Shown one piece after another: positions 11,984-23,630 of a DNA stretch of 64,000 bases. The stretch's first letter is position 1; each line of letters begins with the position of its first letter. This DNA comes from Pyropia haitanensis (lineage: Eukaryota; Rhodophyta; Bangiophyceae; Bangiales; Bangiaceae). A model generated the notes under the pieces. It saw only the letters and a program-made list of their open reading frames with translations. It was not told where the DNA came from and did no database searches. The position numbers and the translations under genes were made by a program. Location of the stretch: assembly GCA_008729055.1 (NCBI GenBank), contig SDUX01000001.1, forward strand, positions 558,001 through 622,000, written 5' to 3'.

Positions 11984-12636
11984 ATGGCCGCCTTTGTCCC
12001 CGCTGGTGTCCTCCCTTGCCGCGCCACCCGGTCGGGCAGCCGCACCTGCGCTCGGCGGGCGCACGCGCTGCGCGCGGCGGCCACCCCCCCCCCCCCCCGC
12101 CGGTACGGTCGACGCGGCGGCAGCTGCTGTCGGTGGCGGCCGCCACCATTGCCGCGGCTGCCGTTTCCGGTGGCGGTGGCGGCGTCGCCCGCCCCCCCCC
12201 CGCGGCCGCTGCCGGCGACGGCTCGACGCTGGTGGAGAGCCTCGGCGAGGCGCGCGCCGCGCGCAACGGCCTGGAAGCGCTGGAGCTGCTCGCCTACGGC
12301 AGCGACGGCGACGCGGTGGCGTTGGCGGACATGTCGGACCTGCGCGGCCGCCTCCGCGCGGCGCCCCTCAACCGCATCCGCCCGGCGTGTTTCGCGCTCC
12401 TCCGCAACGCGACGGCGCCCGGCGGGGTGGCTGCGACCGGTGCCGCGCGCGCCGACATTGATCGTGCGTACAAGCGGCTGATTGGGGGGGTGGAGCGGCT
12501 GGACAATACGTCCCTGCGGGCGGCGCGGGGGCAGATCCGGGGAGGGGGGGGGTCCGAGGTGCAGGCCGCGTACCAGGAGGCGGTTGCGGGGTATGGCCAG
12601 TTCATGGCGATTGTGGACCCGACGGGGCGGCAATGA
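11984..12636 (+). CDS. PsbQ-like thylakoid-lumen protein with Tat-type signal
   Basis: The ATG at 11984 opens MAAFVPAGVLPCRATRSGSR, a basic Ser/Ala/Arg leader with Phe at position 4, typical of a red-lineage plastid transit peptide. After a 16-C run (12083-12098) the frame changes by one. It then reads STRRQLLSVAAATIAAAAVS, a twin-arginine signal for thylakoid import. The mature part of about 140 residues is predicted as four helices. The segment AYKRLIGGVERLDNTSLRAA, followed by VQAAYQEAVAGYGQFMAIVD, recalls the third and fourth helices of PsbQ, the extrinsic oxygen-evolving-complex subunit of photosystem II; red algae use a PsbQ' form. Stop TGA at 12634-12636. Lumen location is well supported. 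PsbQ identity is inferred from size, helix layout and this local resemblance; another lumenal four-helix protein is possible. Confidence 0.5.
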
Positions 12637-14369
12637 GCGGGGGGGGCGGGGCGGGGGGGGGGGTGAGGAGATGGGTGGCAGGCGCGTAGGATGGCAAGCT
12701 GTCGGAGCTGCTGCGGCCGCGTGGGGGAAGCGGGCAGCACGCGTGCAGAGGCCTCAACGTGGGCTGGCTGCGCGATACGGAAGCGTGGGCGGTATGAACG
12801 CTGGGTGAGTGCCCTCCCTATCGCCGTGGCCGTGGGCTGCAGCACCGTTGCCTAGAGGGTGACGGCCTGCTGGTGCCTGCGCTGGGAGGGAGCACGTTCA
12901 GCTTGAGGACGAGTCGCCCGAGTGCATCCGGCAGATTGCTGCGAGTGTGTTGTATCTTGGGGGGGGGGTTGGGTTGTGTGCTGGTCTCGGCGCCGATGGG
13001 CCAGCCCTGTCTGTTGTTCCCAGCTGCTTGTGTCATGCTTCTTGTTCCTCACTTGTGCACCGCGCGGAGTTCCTCTGAATGCCTCCCCTGTGGCCCCTCA
13101 CCCCCTTGGCCAAACGGAGACACGTCCTCGCGAACTGCAGGCCTATATCAGCGCCGTTTTGCCCCTTTTCACCTCTGCTATCCTTCCCCCGATACATTGC
13201 CGCCGTCGGCAGTCGCCGGCGCCACTAGCTGACACGCTGGCCGCTGCGGCAGCGGCCGTGGTGCCTCTGCCGTCCACCGTCGAGTGGTAGACGTTGCCGT
13301 CGTCGTCGTTGTCATCTGCCTGCCATCGCCCCCATTATGGCCGCGTTGCAGCTGAATCATCGACGGCCGTCTCTGCACGACGAATCCAGGAATCATGGAC
13401 AGCAATCTCGAGGTGACGAATCCCTTCGGGTGGGGGTGGGGGCCGCGGCGGCGGCCACGCGCCGTCGACACAAGGTGACATCCCGACGTTTGCAGGGCTG
13501 CACAGGGGCCTTGGGGCCTCCTGGCAGCACAGGAGAGAAAGGAGAGGCAAGGGGTGCGCGTGCCAATCAGTCAGCCACGGACCCGTTATCGTGGCGCACT
13601 TTGAGAGAGCACTTGGCCACAGCCGAGCTTGGGAAGCCAGACGCCTTCCGGCGGGACCCCTCTACCAGCTGGTCCTCTGCCTCAGGAGCAAGGTGCTCCC
13701 GCTGGGCGACTTCGGCCCAAATCCCCGCGCGAAGCCCATGGGTGTCAGGACGAGCCTGCACGGGCCAGCGGGAGGGACACCAACCCGTACAGCCAATGGA
13801 CGGACCAGAATCCCAGAAGCGCCACTCTTGTACGACGCGAGACAGGCCCGCGGGCCAACGGGCTGGCAGCAACAGCGTGGGGCGTGAATCCGTTCGGAGT
13901 CGCTGTCCGCATCAAACGCCAGGAAACAAGGGTTGTGACTGTCTACTGCACGGGACGTCCAGATTGGATGATCTCCTTGCCAACGCATGGCATCGTGCGG
14001 GCACCTCTCTGCACGAGGCGCGGCGGGCTTCCCGCCAATCGCGTCCGTCGTACGGTGGGCGACAGCACCTTCGCGCTCCGTTGTGAGCGGACAACCACAT
14101 AGGAAGGCGGCCCCTGCCAAGTCAAGTGGAGGCTGAGTCTGGGGCAGCCAGCGCGAGCGGGTTCGATTAAGAGGCCCCCCCGCTCAATCCATAGAGCAAG
14201 AGCCAGGCGTGCGCACTCCACGCCCTTCCTTCGCTGTTGCAGGTGCTGCCGACCCCACACTTGCCGACGTCACGTCCGTCCCCCCCTAGCACTGCTCTGT
14301 TCTTTGCATACGGCGTGCTGTGGCAGCTACCTTGCTTCCTTTCCGCCAACGACCCTCCTCGCCGCCACA
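12637..14369. other. Intergenic region, gene-poor
   Basis: This 1.7 kb lies between the PsbQ-like gene and the inhibitor-like gene. Overlapping open frames at 13337-14102 in all three forward frames encode peptides without recognisable domains, and base composition is lower in GC than the genes. A CT-rich stretch at 14265-14365 immediately precedes the next ATG. I see no RNA gene; a TTCGATT near 14162 is not part of a tRNA fold. Confidence 0.4.
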
Positions 14370-14735
14370 ATGGCCCGCGTGGGCCTCTTCCTCGTGGCTG
14401 CGCTGTTGCTGATGCTTGCCGCCTCCGGATGTGCTCATCCTGTTGCTGTGCGCTCCACGGCAGGAGGCGTCTCAGGCCGTTCCACCAGCCGCACTTCGGA
14501 CATCATTCCAGACCAGTACATCCTGATTTTAGTCAAGACCTGCGATGAGCGCTGCCAGCGCAAGGTGAAATCCGGCCTGGAGCGCCTCGGCTGTACGAAG
14601 ATTAATATCCACCGCACCGTCCGTATGGCTGATGCTCGTTGCCCGAAGCGCAAGGGTGTCTCGCCGCTGTGCGCGATGGCCGCGTTACCGGGTGTCGAAC
14701 ATGTCGAGCCCGACGGCTACTACTATACCCAGTAG
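14370..14735 (+). CDS. Small secreted inhibitor-I9-like protein (stand-alone subtilisin propeptide fold)
   Basis: Single-exon gene of 121 residues starting in a good context (GCCACAATGGCC). The N-terminus MARVGLFLVAALLLMLAASG is a signal peptide, with cleavage likely around residues 20-23 (AASGCAHP). The rest is one domain: IIPDQYILILVKTC near residue 49, then a helix, and LPGVEHVEPDGYYYTQ at the C-terminus. This is the layout of inhibitor family I9, with the two beta strands Y-I-V-x-L and V-x-x-I-E-x-D. The domain normally forms the propeptide of subtilisin-like proteases, but no protease follows before the stop at 14735. Stand-alone I9 proteins elsewhere act as protease inhibitors or chaperones. 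Several Cys (C53, C57, C70 and others) suggest disulphides in a secreted protein. Sequence at about 14895 (AATATAAATACATATAC) is AT-rich and may hold the polyadenylation signal. Confidence 0.65.
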   Translation: MARVGLFLVAALLLMLAASGCAHPVAVRSTAGGVSGRSTSRTSDIIPDQYILILVKTCDERCQRKVKSGLERLGCTKINIHRTVRMADARCPKRKGVSPLCAMAALPGVEHVEPDGYYYTQ

Positions 14736-15428
14736 CGGGGGTGACGACACCTTGCTCGGCGGCCAAGATGACGTCGCTGGACCCGCGGCCACTGGGCCGA
14801 GTCGGGCTTGACTCGAGGACGGTATCGTCGAGCCAGTACTGTGGTCCATCACGGTGCTCTGGGCATGCCGCCCAGGTGGAAGTTCTGTGACAATATAAAT
14901 ACATATACTTCTTTTCTCCGGTGATAGTGTCTTGGCCGTGGCGCCCGTTCCCGATAACATCTTCTGCATGGAGAGAACTCGTCGTTCCCCCCAGCCATGC
15001 GTGCGCTGCTTTGACGCACGGGCCCTACCAGGGCTCGATGCTTCATGAGCCTGTTTCCAAGGTGGTCATGACGCGGCCTATGATGTTTTTTTTTCGGCGG
15101 TGCCTTGCACAATGTCTGTGCGACGGCGACCCACGCTCCCGCCGCCGGTCGTCTGGACGTGGCGCCGTGTGGCACCACCCGGCTGCGGTGCCCCCATGCG
15201 TGGTTGAACAGCTGCCGGGGACGCTCCTTTCCTCCCTTGTCCCCACGGGCGGCCCTGTGACGTATCCCCGACAGACGAGCGTCCTTGCCGCGACGCAGGG
15301 TCTGGGTCTGGCAGCTCGTTTTCTCAGCCGTCCGTCGACAGCGGCTGACGGCGGTACGGGCTGGGCACAGCCGGCACACGAACGGCACAGCGGTCGCTCC
15401 CAGCCTTGGCGCCATCCACGGTGTTGCC
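14736..15428. other. Intergenic spacer
   Basis: 3'-flank of the I9-like gene and upstream region of the polytopic membrane-protein gene. It contains an AT-rich block at 14890-14920 and a T9 run near 15090. No domain-bearing frame or repeat was seen. Confidence 0.4.
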
Positions 15429-17363
15429 ATGGACGACGACGAGATCACTCCCGTCCCTCGACCCGCCCACCGCGACGACCCCGGGGACGATGTGGCGAGG
15501 CACTCGTCGGGCGACAGCGGCGGCTCATCGTGGTCTTCGGTCAGCCTGAAGAACGGTGGCGCTCCCGCGGCTGTTGCTGCTGCCGTGACGCCCGGCATCA
15601 AGCTACCGGTCGGTGACCTGTCGGTGCCGAGCTCCTCCCCAGATGGCGCACGCGTGCCGGCCGCAGCAGCTGACGAAGTGTCGGCCGCCGAGGCCGGCCG
15701 TCCCGCCGCCTCCTCCACGGGCGCTCCCCAGGCTCCCAACATGACGCTCCCCGTCCCTGCCGATGCTGGGGACGCCGCAGTCCCCGAGAAGCACCAGTCG
15801 GGCGGCCGCAAGGGCAACCGTCGGCGGTTCGTGGCTCCAATCCTCGTGCCCGTCAACGACCCCAATGAGCACTTTGCAGCGGCGTATGGCAAGGCCAAGC
15901 CTGAAGACGAGACTGACGCGGAGGAAGAGCCGGGCAAGGCGCGGCGTGTGGATATGGCGTCCGCTTCCGCGTCGGGGCTGTGGAAGTTTAACCCTGTGAC
16001 CATGGCGTATGAGATGGGGGAAGGTGGCACGACCGGGTGGAGGCCGGCAGGCCCTGGGGCGCCCTCCTCGGCGGCGCCCAAGAGCTTTGCGTTGACGCCC
16101 AAGTCGATGAAGTCCTGGGCGGTGGCAGAGCTGGGCGACCTCGATGAGGTGATGGCCAAGAAGAGCGCGCCAAAAGGCCAGGCGGTGGTGCTACCGCTGC
16201 ACATCCGGGTGGCCAAGGCTGTGGGGTTCTTCGTGGGCGAGACGACCCCCTTTCTTGCGCCGGTCACCATGGAGCAGCTGGCTGCGTCGGTGCTGCTGCC
16301 GCAATGGGCCATCTTGTTGTGGCGCTTGATGTTGGGATTGGCCATCACAGCCCTGTGGACACACCGGGTCATCCAGCCAGGCACATCCATGCTCAGCATT
16401 GCGACGGCGCTGCTGCCTGTGCAGTCCACCGTCTGTTTGTGGGTGTCCATGTGCGGCCTGTGGATGCTGCGGCATGGGTGGTCGTTTATCGCGCGGGAAC
16501 CCCTGAAGCGGATGTCACCCATTGTCTTGTGCTACCAAGTGGTGCGTTTTCTGTGGTCGTGTCTGGCTGCGGACGCGTTTTTTTGCTCGTCTTGACCGGG
16601 TGCTGGCTTTTTTTTTTTTTGCTTCTTTCTTGTTACGTCTGCGTCGCATTGATCCTGACCCACTTTGCCTTTTGTGTTTGCTCCTTGCGTTCTTGGCAGT
16701 TGTGTCGTCTGCTTCTCTCCTTCCCTCCTCGTCGCACTCTGTGCCTCGTGCCCACTTTTGCAGTCACTGACCCTGTCAGTTACGATGGTGCTTTGGCACG
16801 CCATGATGCAAGTGCTGTTGCTGGAGCCGGACTGGTACATCTCCACAACGTTTGCCCGTCCACCGCCGCTGTTCACGATTCCCACCATTGGACTGTACGC
16901 GTCGGCCGGTGCCCATGTGGTGGACCTGCTGCTCGGTAGCGTACCCCTTCACTTGCCCTACACGTGGATGACGATGGCCCTCGCCGCCACCTACACCCTG
17001 TCCGTGAGTGTGGCGCGCCACGGCCGAGACCTGCCGACGCCCCATCGACTGGGCATTGGCTGGTCTGGTGTGGTGGTCGTCCTGCTGTCGGCGGTCGTGT
17101 CGGTCACCCTCTTCTTCTGCCACCGCCTACTGCACGTGACGGTCAAGGGCCGTCTGGAGACGGCGCAGCTGCTCGGCCGGCGCGCCGAGCTAGAGGCCCG
17201 TATCGCGGCCGCTGAGGCCGAGGCCGCCGTCAGCGACATGGCCGGTGGCGCCAGTCCGGCTGGCCACGCGGAGGACCGGCTCAACCGGCGCCAGCAAGCG
17301 GCGGCACTGCTGAACGCCATGGACACCCGAGACAAGGAGGACATTTTTGAGGAGGACGACTGA
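15429..17363 (+). CDS. Two-exon polytopic membrane protein, possibly rolling-stone/FAR-17a-like
   Basis: Exon 1 runs from the ATG at 15429 (MDDDEITPVPRP) to 16541 with a GTGCGT donor; a GT at 16539 would also keep frame, giving one residue fewer. The intron ends TTTTGCAG at 16763 and exon 2 is 16764-17363. The product is about 570 residues. Residues 1-240 are acidic, Ser/Pro/Ala-rich and probably cytosolic. About six hydrophobic segments follow, for example LLPQWAILLWRLMLGLAITA and VVVVLLSAVVSVTLFFCHRL. An acidic tail (DKEDIFEEDD) with a short charged helix ends the protein. The spacing of segments and the motifs EPDWYISTTFARPPPLF and GSVPLHLPYTWM recall rolling-stone/FAR-17a type proteins, but this is a weak inference. 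It has no G/C homopolymers and stays in frame. The gene converges on the tetraspan gene at 17933-18901. Confidence 0.65.
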
Positions 17364-17932
17364 GGAGAGCCACTGCGTGAGCGGGATGGGCACGACATCT
17401 CTCCGTGCAGGAAGAATTGCAGCAACAGCTCGTCTGGGGGCCGTCCGTCACTGGCAAGGACCCAAGGCTGTGTCGTTTCCAGAAGTGGTATCTCTTGCTG
17501 CGTTGTCGCAGACCCTCGACGACTGTCGGATGGCTCCGAAGAAGCAGCACAGGCACTGCTGCTTGAATGTATACTTGTGCCACCGACATACTCTGCCCGC
17601 ACCCCCACCCCACCTACACGAGATTGCTTTCACACTGTACACGAAGCGCCGCGGCGCGGCCTCCTCCCGCTGGGCAGCCCCCGCCGCCCCGCCCTCTACT
17701 GCCAAACCCACGGCAGCCGGGCGCCCAGGAGGTCACGCACACGCCACCGGCGGGCACGCCACCCTGACGCACCGGCGTTCCCCCCCCCCGTCCCCACGTC
17801 CCTGCAGCGGGAACGGCCCGGCCCCCCTCAAATTGACGGCAAGGGGGGCGGTCCAGAGCACACATACTGCCGCCAGGTCACCGCCGCCGCGGTCCCCCAA
17901 CCCCCGCCGGCGACGCTGGCGGCGGCGGCGCC
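17364..17932. other. 3'-to-3' spacer between convergent genes
   Basis: 569 bp between the stops of the polytopic membrane-protein gene (+) and the tetraspan gene (-). It should contain both 3' UTRs. No open frame with a domain and no notable repeat is present. Confidence 0.5.
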
Positions 17933-18901
17933 TCATCCCAAACTCGACAGGTCCACGTCGTACTCCTTGGCGCCAATAAATACGCTCGCCGCGGCGCACG
18001 AGCCAACCGCGGCAAACACCGACAGCGGCGCCGACGCCATCAGCAGCCAAAAGCTCCACCCGATCGACGCGAGCCCGTGCAAGCCGAGCCCCGACGACTT
18101 GCTCATCTGGTGCGCGTAAAAGACGGCCGTGGCGATGACGATGGCGAGCGCGCCGAACAGGGAGGTCACGCCGCCGATAGCGGCAAAGCCCCGATTCGTC
18201 GCCACAAAAGCCGACGCCATGCACGTTGTCGCGATGACGAGCAGGGCAAGGCCGATGCACGCGAATATCCGCGTCACCTGGAAGGCCGCGCAGTGGGGAG
18301 CAATCGGGCCGACGTCGTTGCGCTGGCACACCGTGTCCATGACCGTCTCACGGAGCATCCGCTTCCAGCACACGTTGGTCGTGCACCGGTGGGTGATGTA
18401 GGCACAGGACACGGCGCTCCCGTCTTCTCTGCGGGGGAGCCAGAGGCCAATAGGCACGGGTAGCAATTCACGGAGAAGTCATAGACGAGGAGGGAACGAC
18501 GTGGCTGGAGCCAGTTGCAACAGAGTCAGGGGCTGCCACTAATCGGCACTTCATGCGCAGTACTCGACGCTACGGAAGAGAGAGCGCGCGGAACCTGGAT
18601 GCGGTGGCGCCCTCAACCGGTGGGACGCCACACTCAAGAGGCACCATGAGAGTGGCACCATCGTCACGGGAACAACACGCGCCCGCTCGTCAACGTACCG
18701 GTAGCACCCGTACCACAGACCAAAGTACCGCGCTGGGTACTTGATGGTCGTAAACGCCATCTGCGCGTTGACCTCCACCGGGTTCATCGCCCCGTCTGGC
18801 CGGTGCAGCCGCACCCAGTGGTTGGTGGCGACGCCAAAGCCGGCTAGCGCCAGCGCCACGATGCTCAGCAGGCTGCTCACGCCCAGCACTAATCTGCCCA
18901 T
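17933..18901 (-). CDS. Claudin/PMP22-like tetraspan membrane protein, two exons
   Basis: Minus-strand gene. Exon 1 is 18901-18699 and starts MGRLVLGVSSLLSIVALALA. The intron 18698-18429 (270 nt) has a GTACGT donor and a CCCCCGCAG acceptor. Exon 2 is 18428-17933. Joining them makes one 232-residue frame, with Arg68 split by the intron. The first transmembrane helix is residues 4-26. The extracellular loop holds W29, the GLW triplet at 61-63, C66 and C76, matching the W-GLW-C-C signature of the claudin/PMP22/EMP superfamily. Three further helices follow (TRIFACIGLALLVIATTCMA; GGVTSLFGALAIVIATAVFY; SFWLLMASAPLSVFAAVGSC). In animals such proteins form junctions or shape membranes; their role in an alga is unknown. 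Extra Cys residues between C76 and helix 2 are unusual. The splice assignment is confident; family membership rests on signature and topology. Confidence 0.75.
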
Positions 18902-21900
18902 CGCGAGAGGTGGTCGTCGACGGGCGGGACGAGGGGGAAGGGGGAGGGAGGGGGGGGGGGGGGGGGAGGGAGGATGTTCCGAGCCCGTCCCGCACGCTGC
19001 GGCTGCACCACCGAGAACAGATGGCGGGCGGCGGTGACAACAGCAACGGTGGCGACGGCACAGCCGTCCCCGTGGACGTGACGTGGGGGGGGGAAGGGTA
19101 GTGGGCAAGCGGCAGGGCAAGATGAACGCCACACCCCACCGCTCCCCGAGACGTGCTGGCCAGCCGGCAGGGTGGGCCCCCCCGCTGCCGGTCCGTAAGC
19201 GGCGGCAACACCCCGTGCGCCCCCACCCCCCCCTACCCCCCGCAGAATGCTCTTCTGGGTCGCGGCACCCCTGCCGTGCTCGCAAAGGCGGTACCTCCCG
19301 TCTCCCCGCGTGGGCGACACACACCCCAGCCAGCCGGTAGGTCGCGGGCGCACGGCAGCGGCGGTGTGGACGGCCAGGGCAGTGGGCGGGTCTGGGAGGA
19401 CCCTGCGCCGCCGACCGCTGCCGCTGCCCCAGATGGGTGGTTGTCCGGTGGATGGGAGGTTGGACCGGGCGGCGACAGGGCGGTTGGGAAGGGGAAGGGC
19501 GGTTGGTCGGGTGGGAAGGAGGGGTCAGGGGGGGGCCGGGACCAACAGTGCGGCTCGGTGGGGTGACGGGAGGAGAAAGAGAGGGGGGGGGGGTGGTGAA
19601 GCACACCTGCGTAGGCCGTGGCAACGCGTGGCGACAGCCCGGGGGGGAGGGTGCAGCCGCAGCCGCGTTCTTCCGTCCTGTCGGCCGGTAGTTTGGCGCC
19701 GCCGCGCTGCCCCCCCCGACCGCCCCGCGCGCCGCTGCCAAAGCAACAAAAAGGGGGGGCGGCAGGCGCCGCCGCGGCACCACACGAGGGGAGGGAATGG
19801 GAGGGCGGCGGGAGGGGCTCACACTGCGGCGGCGGCCGCCGCGGCGGCGGCGGCGGCAGCGGTGGCGGCGGCCCACCCCGGCCCCCACCCCCCCCCACAC
19901 TCCTTTCCACGACGCCGCCCGCCGCCGACAAACGCGCCACTGCACCGTCGCAGCGCGCCACCGCGCGCAAGCCGCCGTCGGCGGCAGGTGCCAAACGCAG
20001 TGCCGCCACACCGCCATGCCGCGTCAGACGGCGGGGGGGAGTGGACGTGGGATGCCAAAAGGCGGGACCGCTCTTGCCGCGGCGCCAGAGGGGGAGGGGT
20101 GAGGGGTGGGGGGGCGGGGGGGGGGCGTAGTGCCATCCGCCCGCCTGCCCACACCGCACACCCGCCCGCTCGCCCCGTCGCTCGCCCCGCCCGCCACCCA
20201 CCCCTCTCCCCGAGGGGACAACGGGGTGTGGCGAAACGCAGCCGGCGGGGGTTTGCGGTGGACCCCGCGCCGCCCGTCCACCCCCCCATCCCACTCACCT
20301 ACGCACTTCATCCCCCCGCCAAGGCTGCCCCCGCTACCCCCCTCCCTCTCGTCTCATCCCCCGCCCCCCTCGCCAGTCCAACACGCACACCGTCCCCCCC
20401 TCCCCCCGCTCTGTAAAAGCACGGCGCACCCCCCTCCCAACCACCCAACCGCCCAGCAGCAAAGCCATGCTCGCTCCCACCCGCCTGGCACTTGGGATGG
20501 GCAGTATGCGGCACCGGCACAAAGGCGGCCTGCTTTGCCGGTGCGGGCAAGCACCGCCCCTCTCTCCCTCCCTCCCCCAGCGGCCAAGTGGGAAGCAAGC
20601 ACGCCGGCAGCGGCGGCGGCGGCACACCCCGGCCGCCCCCGCCCCCCCCCCCCCTCCAACCCACGGGTGACAGGGCCCAGGAACTACGGGGTAGCGGCGC
20701 GGCGGCCTCGTCGCCGCCGGCGGATCCACAGCGCCACAAAGAGGGAGGATGCAGGGGGAAGGGGGGCGGCGGTGGGCAACGCACGCCACCGAAACGCAGC
20801 GGCCGGTGGGGGTGGCCGCCGCTGCCTCCCACCGTCACTCCCCCTCGAGGATGCATTCCCGCCGCGGCGAGAGCCACACGGCATTCCGTCGCCCCCGCGG
20901 CGCGCCGTGACGGGAAGCCGCAGCCTGCTGCATCCATCGTCCGCGACGGCCGGCATCTGCGTTTGATGTACATACGGCAGGCCGTACCGTACAGAACATC
21001 ACACGCGGGTGACGTGGCACCCTTCGCTCCAAATTTTTTGGCTCGCCACACCCACCGAGCGCCTGCACCCCCTGCTCGTCACTCGTCCACCCCGAGGGAG
21101 CCCCTTGCCGCGGCACGCCCACGCAAAGACCGAGCGCGCCGGCAGGCCAGTGGCAGTGGCGTCATCCTCGTCCCTCACACGCCCTTGCCGCCGCCCGCCC
21201 CTGCGTCCCACGTCGCGTCGCGCCGGCGCAGCGAGCGACCCGCCTCTCTCATCCGACGCCACCACTGCGCCACCGCCGTCGGGTCCCGTCTAGGGCGGGG
21301 GCAGCCACGGCCCGCTGCGGTGGCGGTGGTAGTGGGGGGGGGTTGGTGGTGGCGGCGGCGGTGACGGCGGCGACCGCGGCGACGACGGCGGTGGCCGCGG
21401 CGACGGTCGGCGCGCCGGCGGGGACGGCCCAGCGCGGCGATCGTCGGCGGAGCAAGGCACACAAGCCGGGGGGGGAGGACGCAGCGCGCTCACCGGCGCA
21501 AAGTCGGAGGCGGACGCAAGTAGGCAAACGCGTGAGGGCAGCACCGGCGGGGGGGGAGCGGGGGACGGTGGTGGCGTCCCACCGTGGCACCCGCACACGG
21601 GGTGGCGCCGCTGTCAAGCAGAGGGGCGGCGCGTCGATGGAGCGGGGGGCCGACGGTGGGGCCACGGACCCGGCCACGTCGGTGTCCCCTGTGCAGAGAG
21701 TGGCTGCCGCCGCACCGCGCGGCACCGCGGCGGTGGCCTCGTGACGGCGGTGGCGCCACCGCCGTCGTCGCCGCCACGGTGGCAACCGAGGTCGCAAAAC
21801 GAAGAACACAAACGGCGGTCGCCACCGGGCTCAGTGAGTCGGATTGGAACACGTCGCGGTTCTCTCAGACGCGGAAACGAACAAAAAAGAGAGGGAGCGG

Positions 21901-22055
21901 GCGCACGCCACTGCCGCGCCCCGGCACAGCCAGTGCTACCCCCGTCGGCGCACCCGCCGGCAGCGGGTGGCTCACCGACCACCCTGGCAGCGAGTGCACC
22001 CGAAAAAAAAAGAGGCCGCCACCCGGCCAAACGCCCCGCGGCGGCGGCGCGCCCC
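18902..22055. other. Intergenic region, 3.1 kb, no supported gene
   Basis: This region lies upstream of the tetraspan gene and downstream of the hydrolase gene. It is very GC-rich with many short G or C runs, for example the G run at 18951-18966 in the tetraspan leader. Overlapping long frames occur on both strands (such as 19247-20416 + and 20308-21051 -). They consist of Arg, Pro, Gly and Ala without any domain, so they are treated as composition artefacts. The promoter of the tetraspan gene should lie just above 18902. Confidence 0.4.
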
Positions 22056-23376
22056 TCAGCACGCCATGCGCCCGTCAGCCACCTCCCCCCCCCCCGCCGG
22101 CACGTACAGGTCGCCAACGTCCCCCCCCTCCAAAAAATCCGCCACCCGCCCGCACACGCGGCGGCGCATGAGCATGCCATTGTGGCTGTACGGCACCGTC
22201 CAGCGGCGGTGGGGCACCTCCAGCCGCGTCTCGGCCGCGGCCACGACGCCGTCGTGCGGGCCCGCCCCCGCCAGCAGTGGGTGCCAGCCGCCGCCGACGT
22301 CGCCCGACACGACCAGCAGCCGCACGCCGTCCACCCACTCCCCCCCATCCTCGTCGTCGTCCACGTCGGTCACCCCGTCGTCGGCCGCGCCGGCGCCGCG
22401 TGGCCGGCTGTGCCAGCGCCCCCGAAAGGAACGGACGGTGCACAGCTCGCGGCCGGCCTTGTCGCCCACCACCCACCGGACGACGCCGCCGCCCCAGCTG
22501 CTCGCGAGCGTCCGCGCAAATGCGGCGCCCCGCAGCGGCGGCGCGACCATCACCGCCGAACCGCCCGCGACAAGCGGTGCGACGCGCGCGTCGAGCAGCG
22601 CCGACCGCAGGATGACCCCGCCGAGGCTGTGGCCCACCGCCGCCAGACGGCGACCGCCGCCACCGCCACCACCACCACCACCACCACCACCACCCGCCTC
22701 TGCAGGGGCAACGACGGCAGCGCGTTCCGCGGCGGCGGCGAGGACGTCGGCGAGCGCGTCGGCGTGGTCCGCGACGGTCGCCGCGCGGGACGGGTAGGTG
22801 TGGGCGGTGACCGCCCAGCCGCGGCGGGCGAGCGTCGACGACAGCGTCGACATGCCGAGGCGGGTGCCGAGGAAGCCGTGGACGACGACGACGACGCCCT
22901 GGGGGGTGGGCGGGGGGGGGGGGGGGGTCGCGGGCAGCCGCCGCCGCGGCGCGCCCATCCGCGCCAGGTGGAGCTTGCTGGTGTGGGTGGAGAAGAGGGA
23001 GGGCAGCCGCGGGAGCACCCACGAGAGGCGCTCCAGGGGGAGCGGCAACCGCCGGCCGGGGGTGGGGGGGGGGGGGGGTCCGCCGCCGCCGCCAGCGCGG
23101 CCGTCGGGGGGGGGGGAGCGGGCGGTTGCCGTCTGGCGGCAGGCCGTCGGCGGAACCACCGACCGGCGGCGCATCTGGTGGTGACGGCGGCGGCGGCGGC
23201 GGCGGCGGCGACGGCGGCAGAACCGGTGGCGGTGGCTCGCCCGCCGCCGCCGCCGCTGCCAGCCGCCGGCGTGCCGCGCGGCCCGCCACGACCACCGCGG
23301 CGGCTCTACCGGCGGCCACCAGCAGACCAGGCGGCGCCACGCCGCCGCGGGCGGCCATCAAAACGGCACACGCCAT
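22056..23376 (-). CDS. Alpha/beta-hydrolase (lipase-like, GHSLGG) with N-terminal hydrophobic segment
   Basis: The catalytic part is intact in one frame. It has GVVVVVHGFLGTRLGM (oxyanion region), the nucleophile elbow AVGHSLGGVIL (GxSxG), GAGPHDGVVA (probable catalytic Asp) and VPYSHNGMLM (probable catalytic His). Stop at 22056. The likely start is 23376 (MACAVLMAARGGVAPPGLLV), whose hydrophobic stretch could be a membrane anchor or organelle signal. That N-terminus is in a different frame from the catalytic part. The change must occur in the G runs at 23064-23078 (15 nt) or 23106-23116. An alternative start at 23174 in the catalytic frame avoids the shift but loses the hydrophobic segment. 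A Gly run of about 14 residues sits just before the nucleophile elbow. The fold fits DUF676/PGAP1-like or bacterial EstA-type lipases; the substrate is unknown. The neighbouring gene upstream on the same strand is also a lipase. Confidence 0.75.
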
Positions 23377-23599
23377 GCCACCGCCGCTGCTGCCGCCGCC
23401 GCCGCCTCGCCCGGCCGCCACCGCCGCCGCACGGGTCCGCCCGCGGCGGCCGGGACGCTCACGCCGCCGCGCACATGCACGGGCGCTCCCCCCCCAAGGG
23501 CACACCACGTTCAGGTGAGAGGGGCGGGGATGGGGGGGGGAGACGACGGAGGGGGAAGCGCACGCGGTGGTGGCAGCAGCGGCAGCGGCGACACTGGCG

Positions 23600-23630
<31 letters not shown>

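Noticed and set aside
13337..14102. Overlapping protein-like frames, including VNPFGVAVRIKRQETRVVTV
   Set aside because: Three frames are open at once, none has a domain or credible start and splice context, and no transposon landmarks were found.
14150..14180. GGTTCGATT resembling a tRNA T-loop
   Set aside because: The flanking bases do not pair as a T-stem and no D-arm, anticodon arm or acceptor stem fits.
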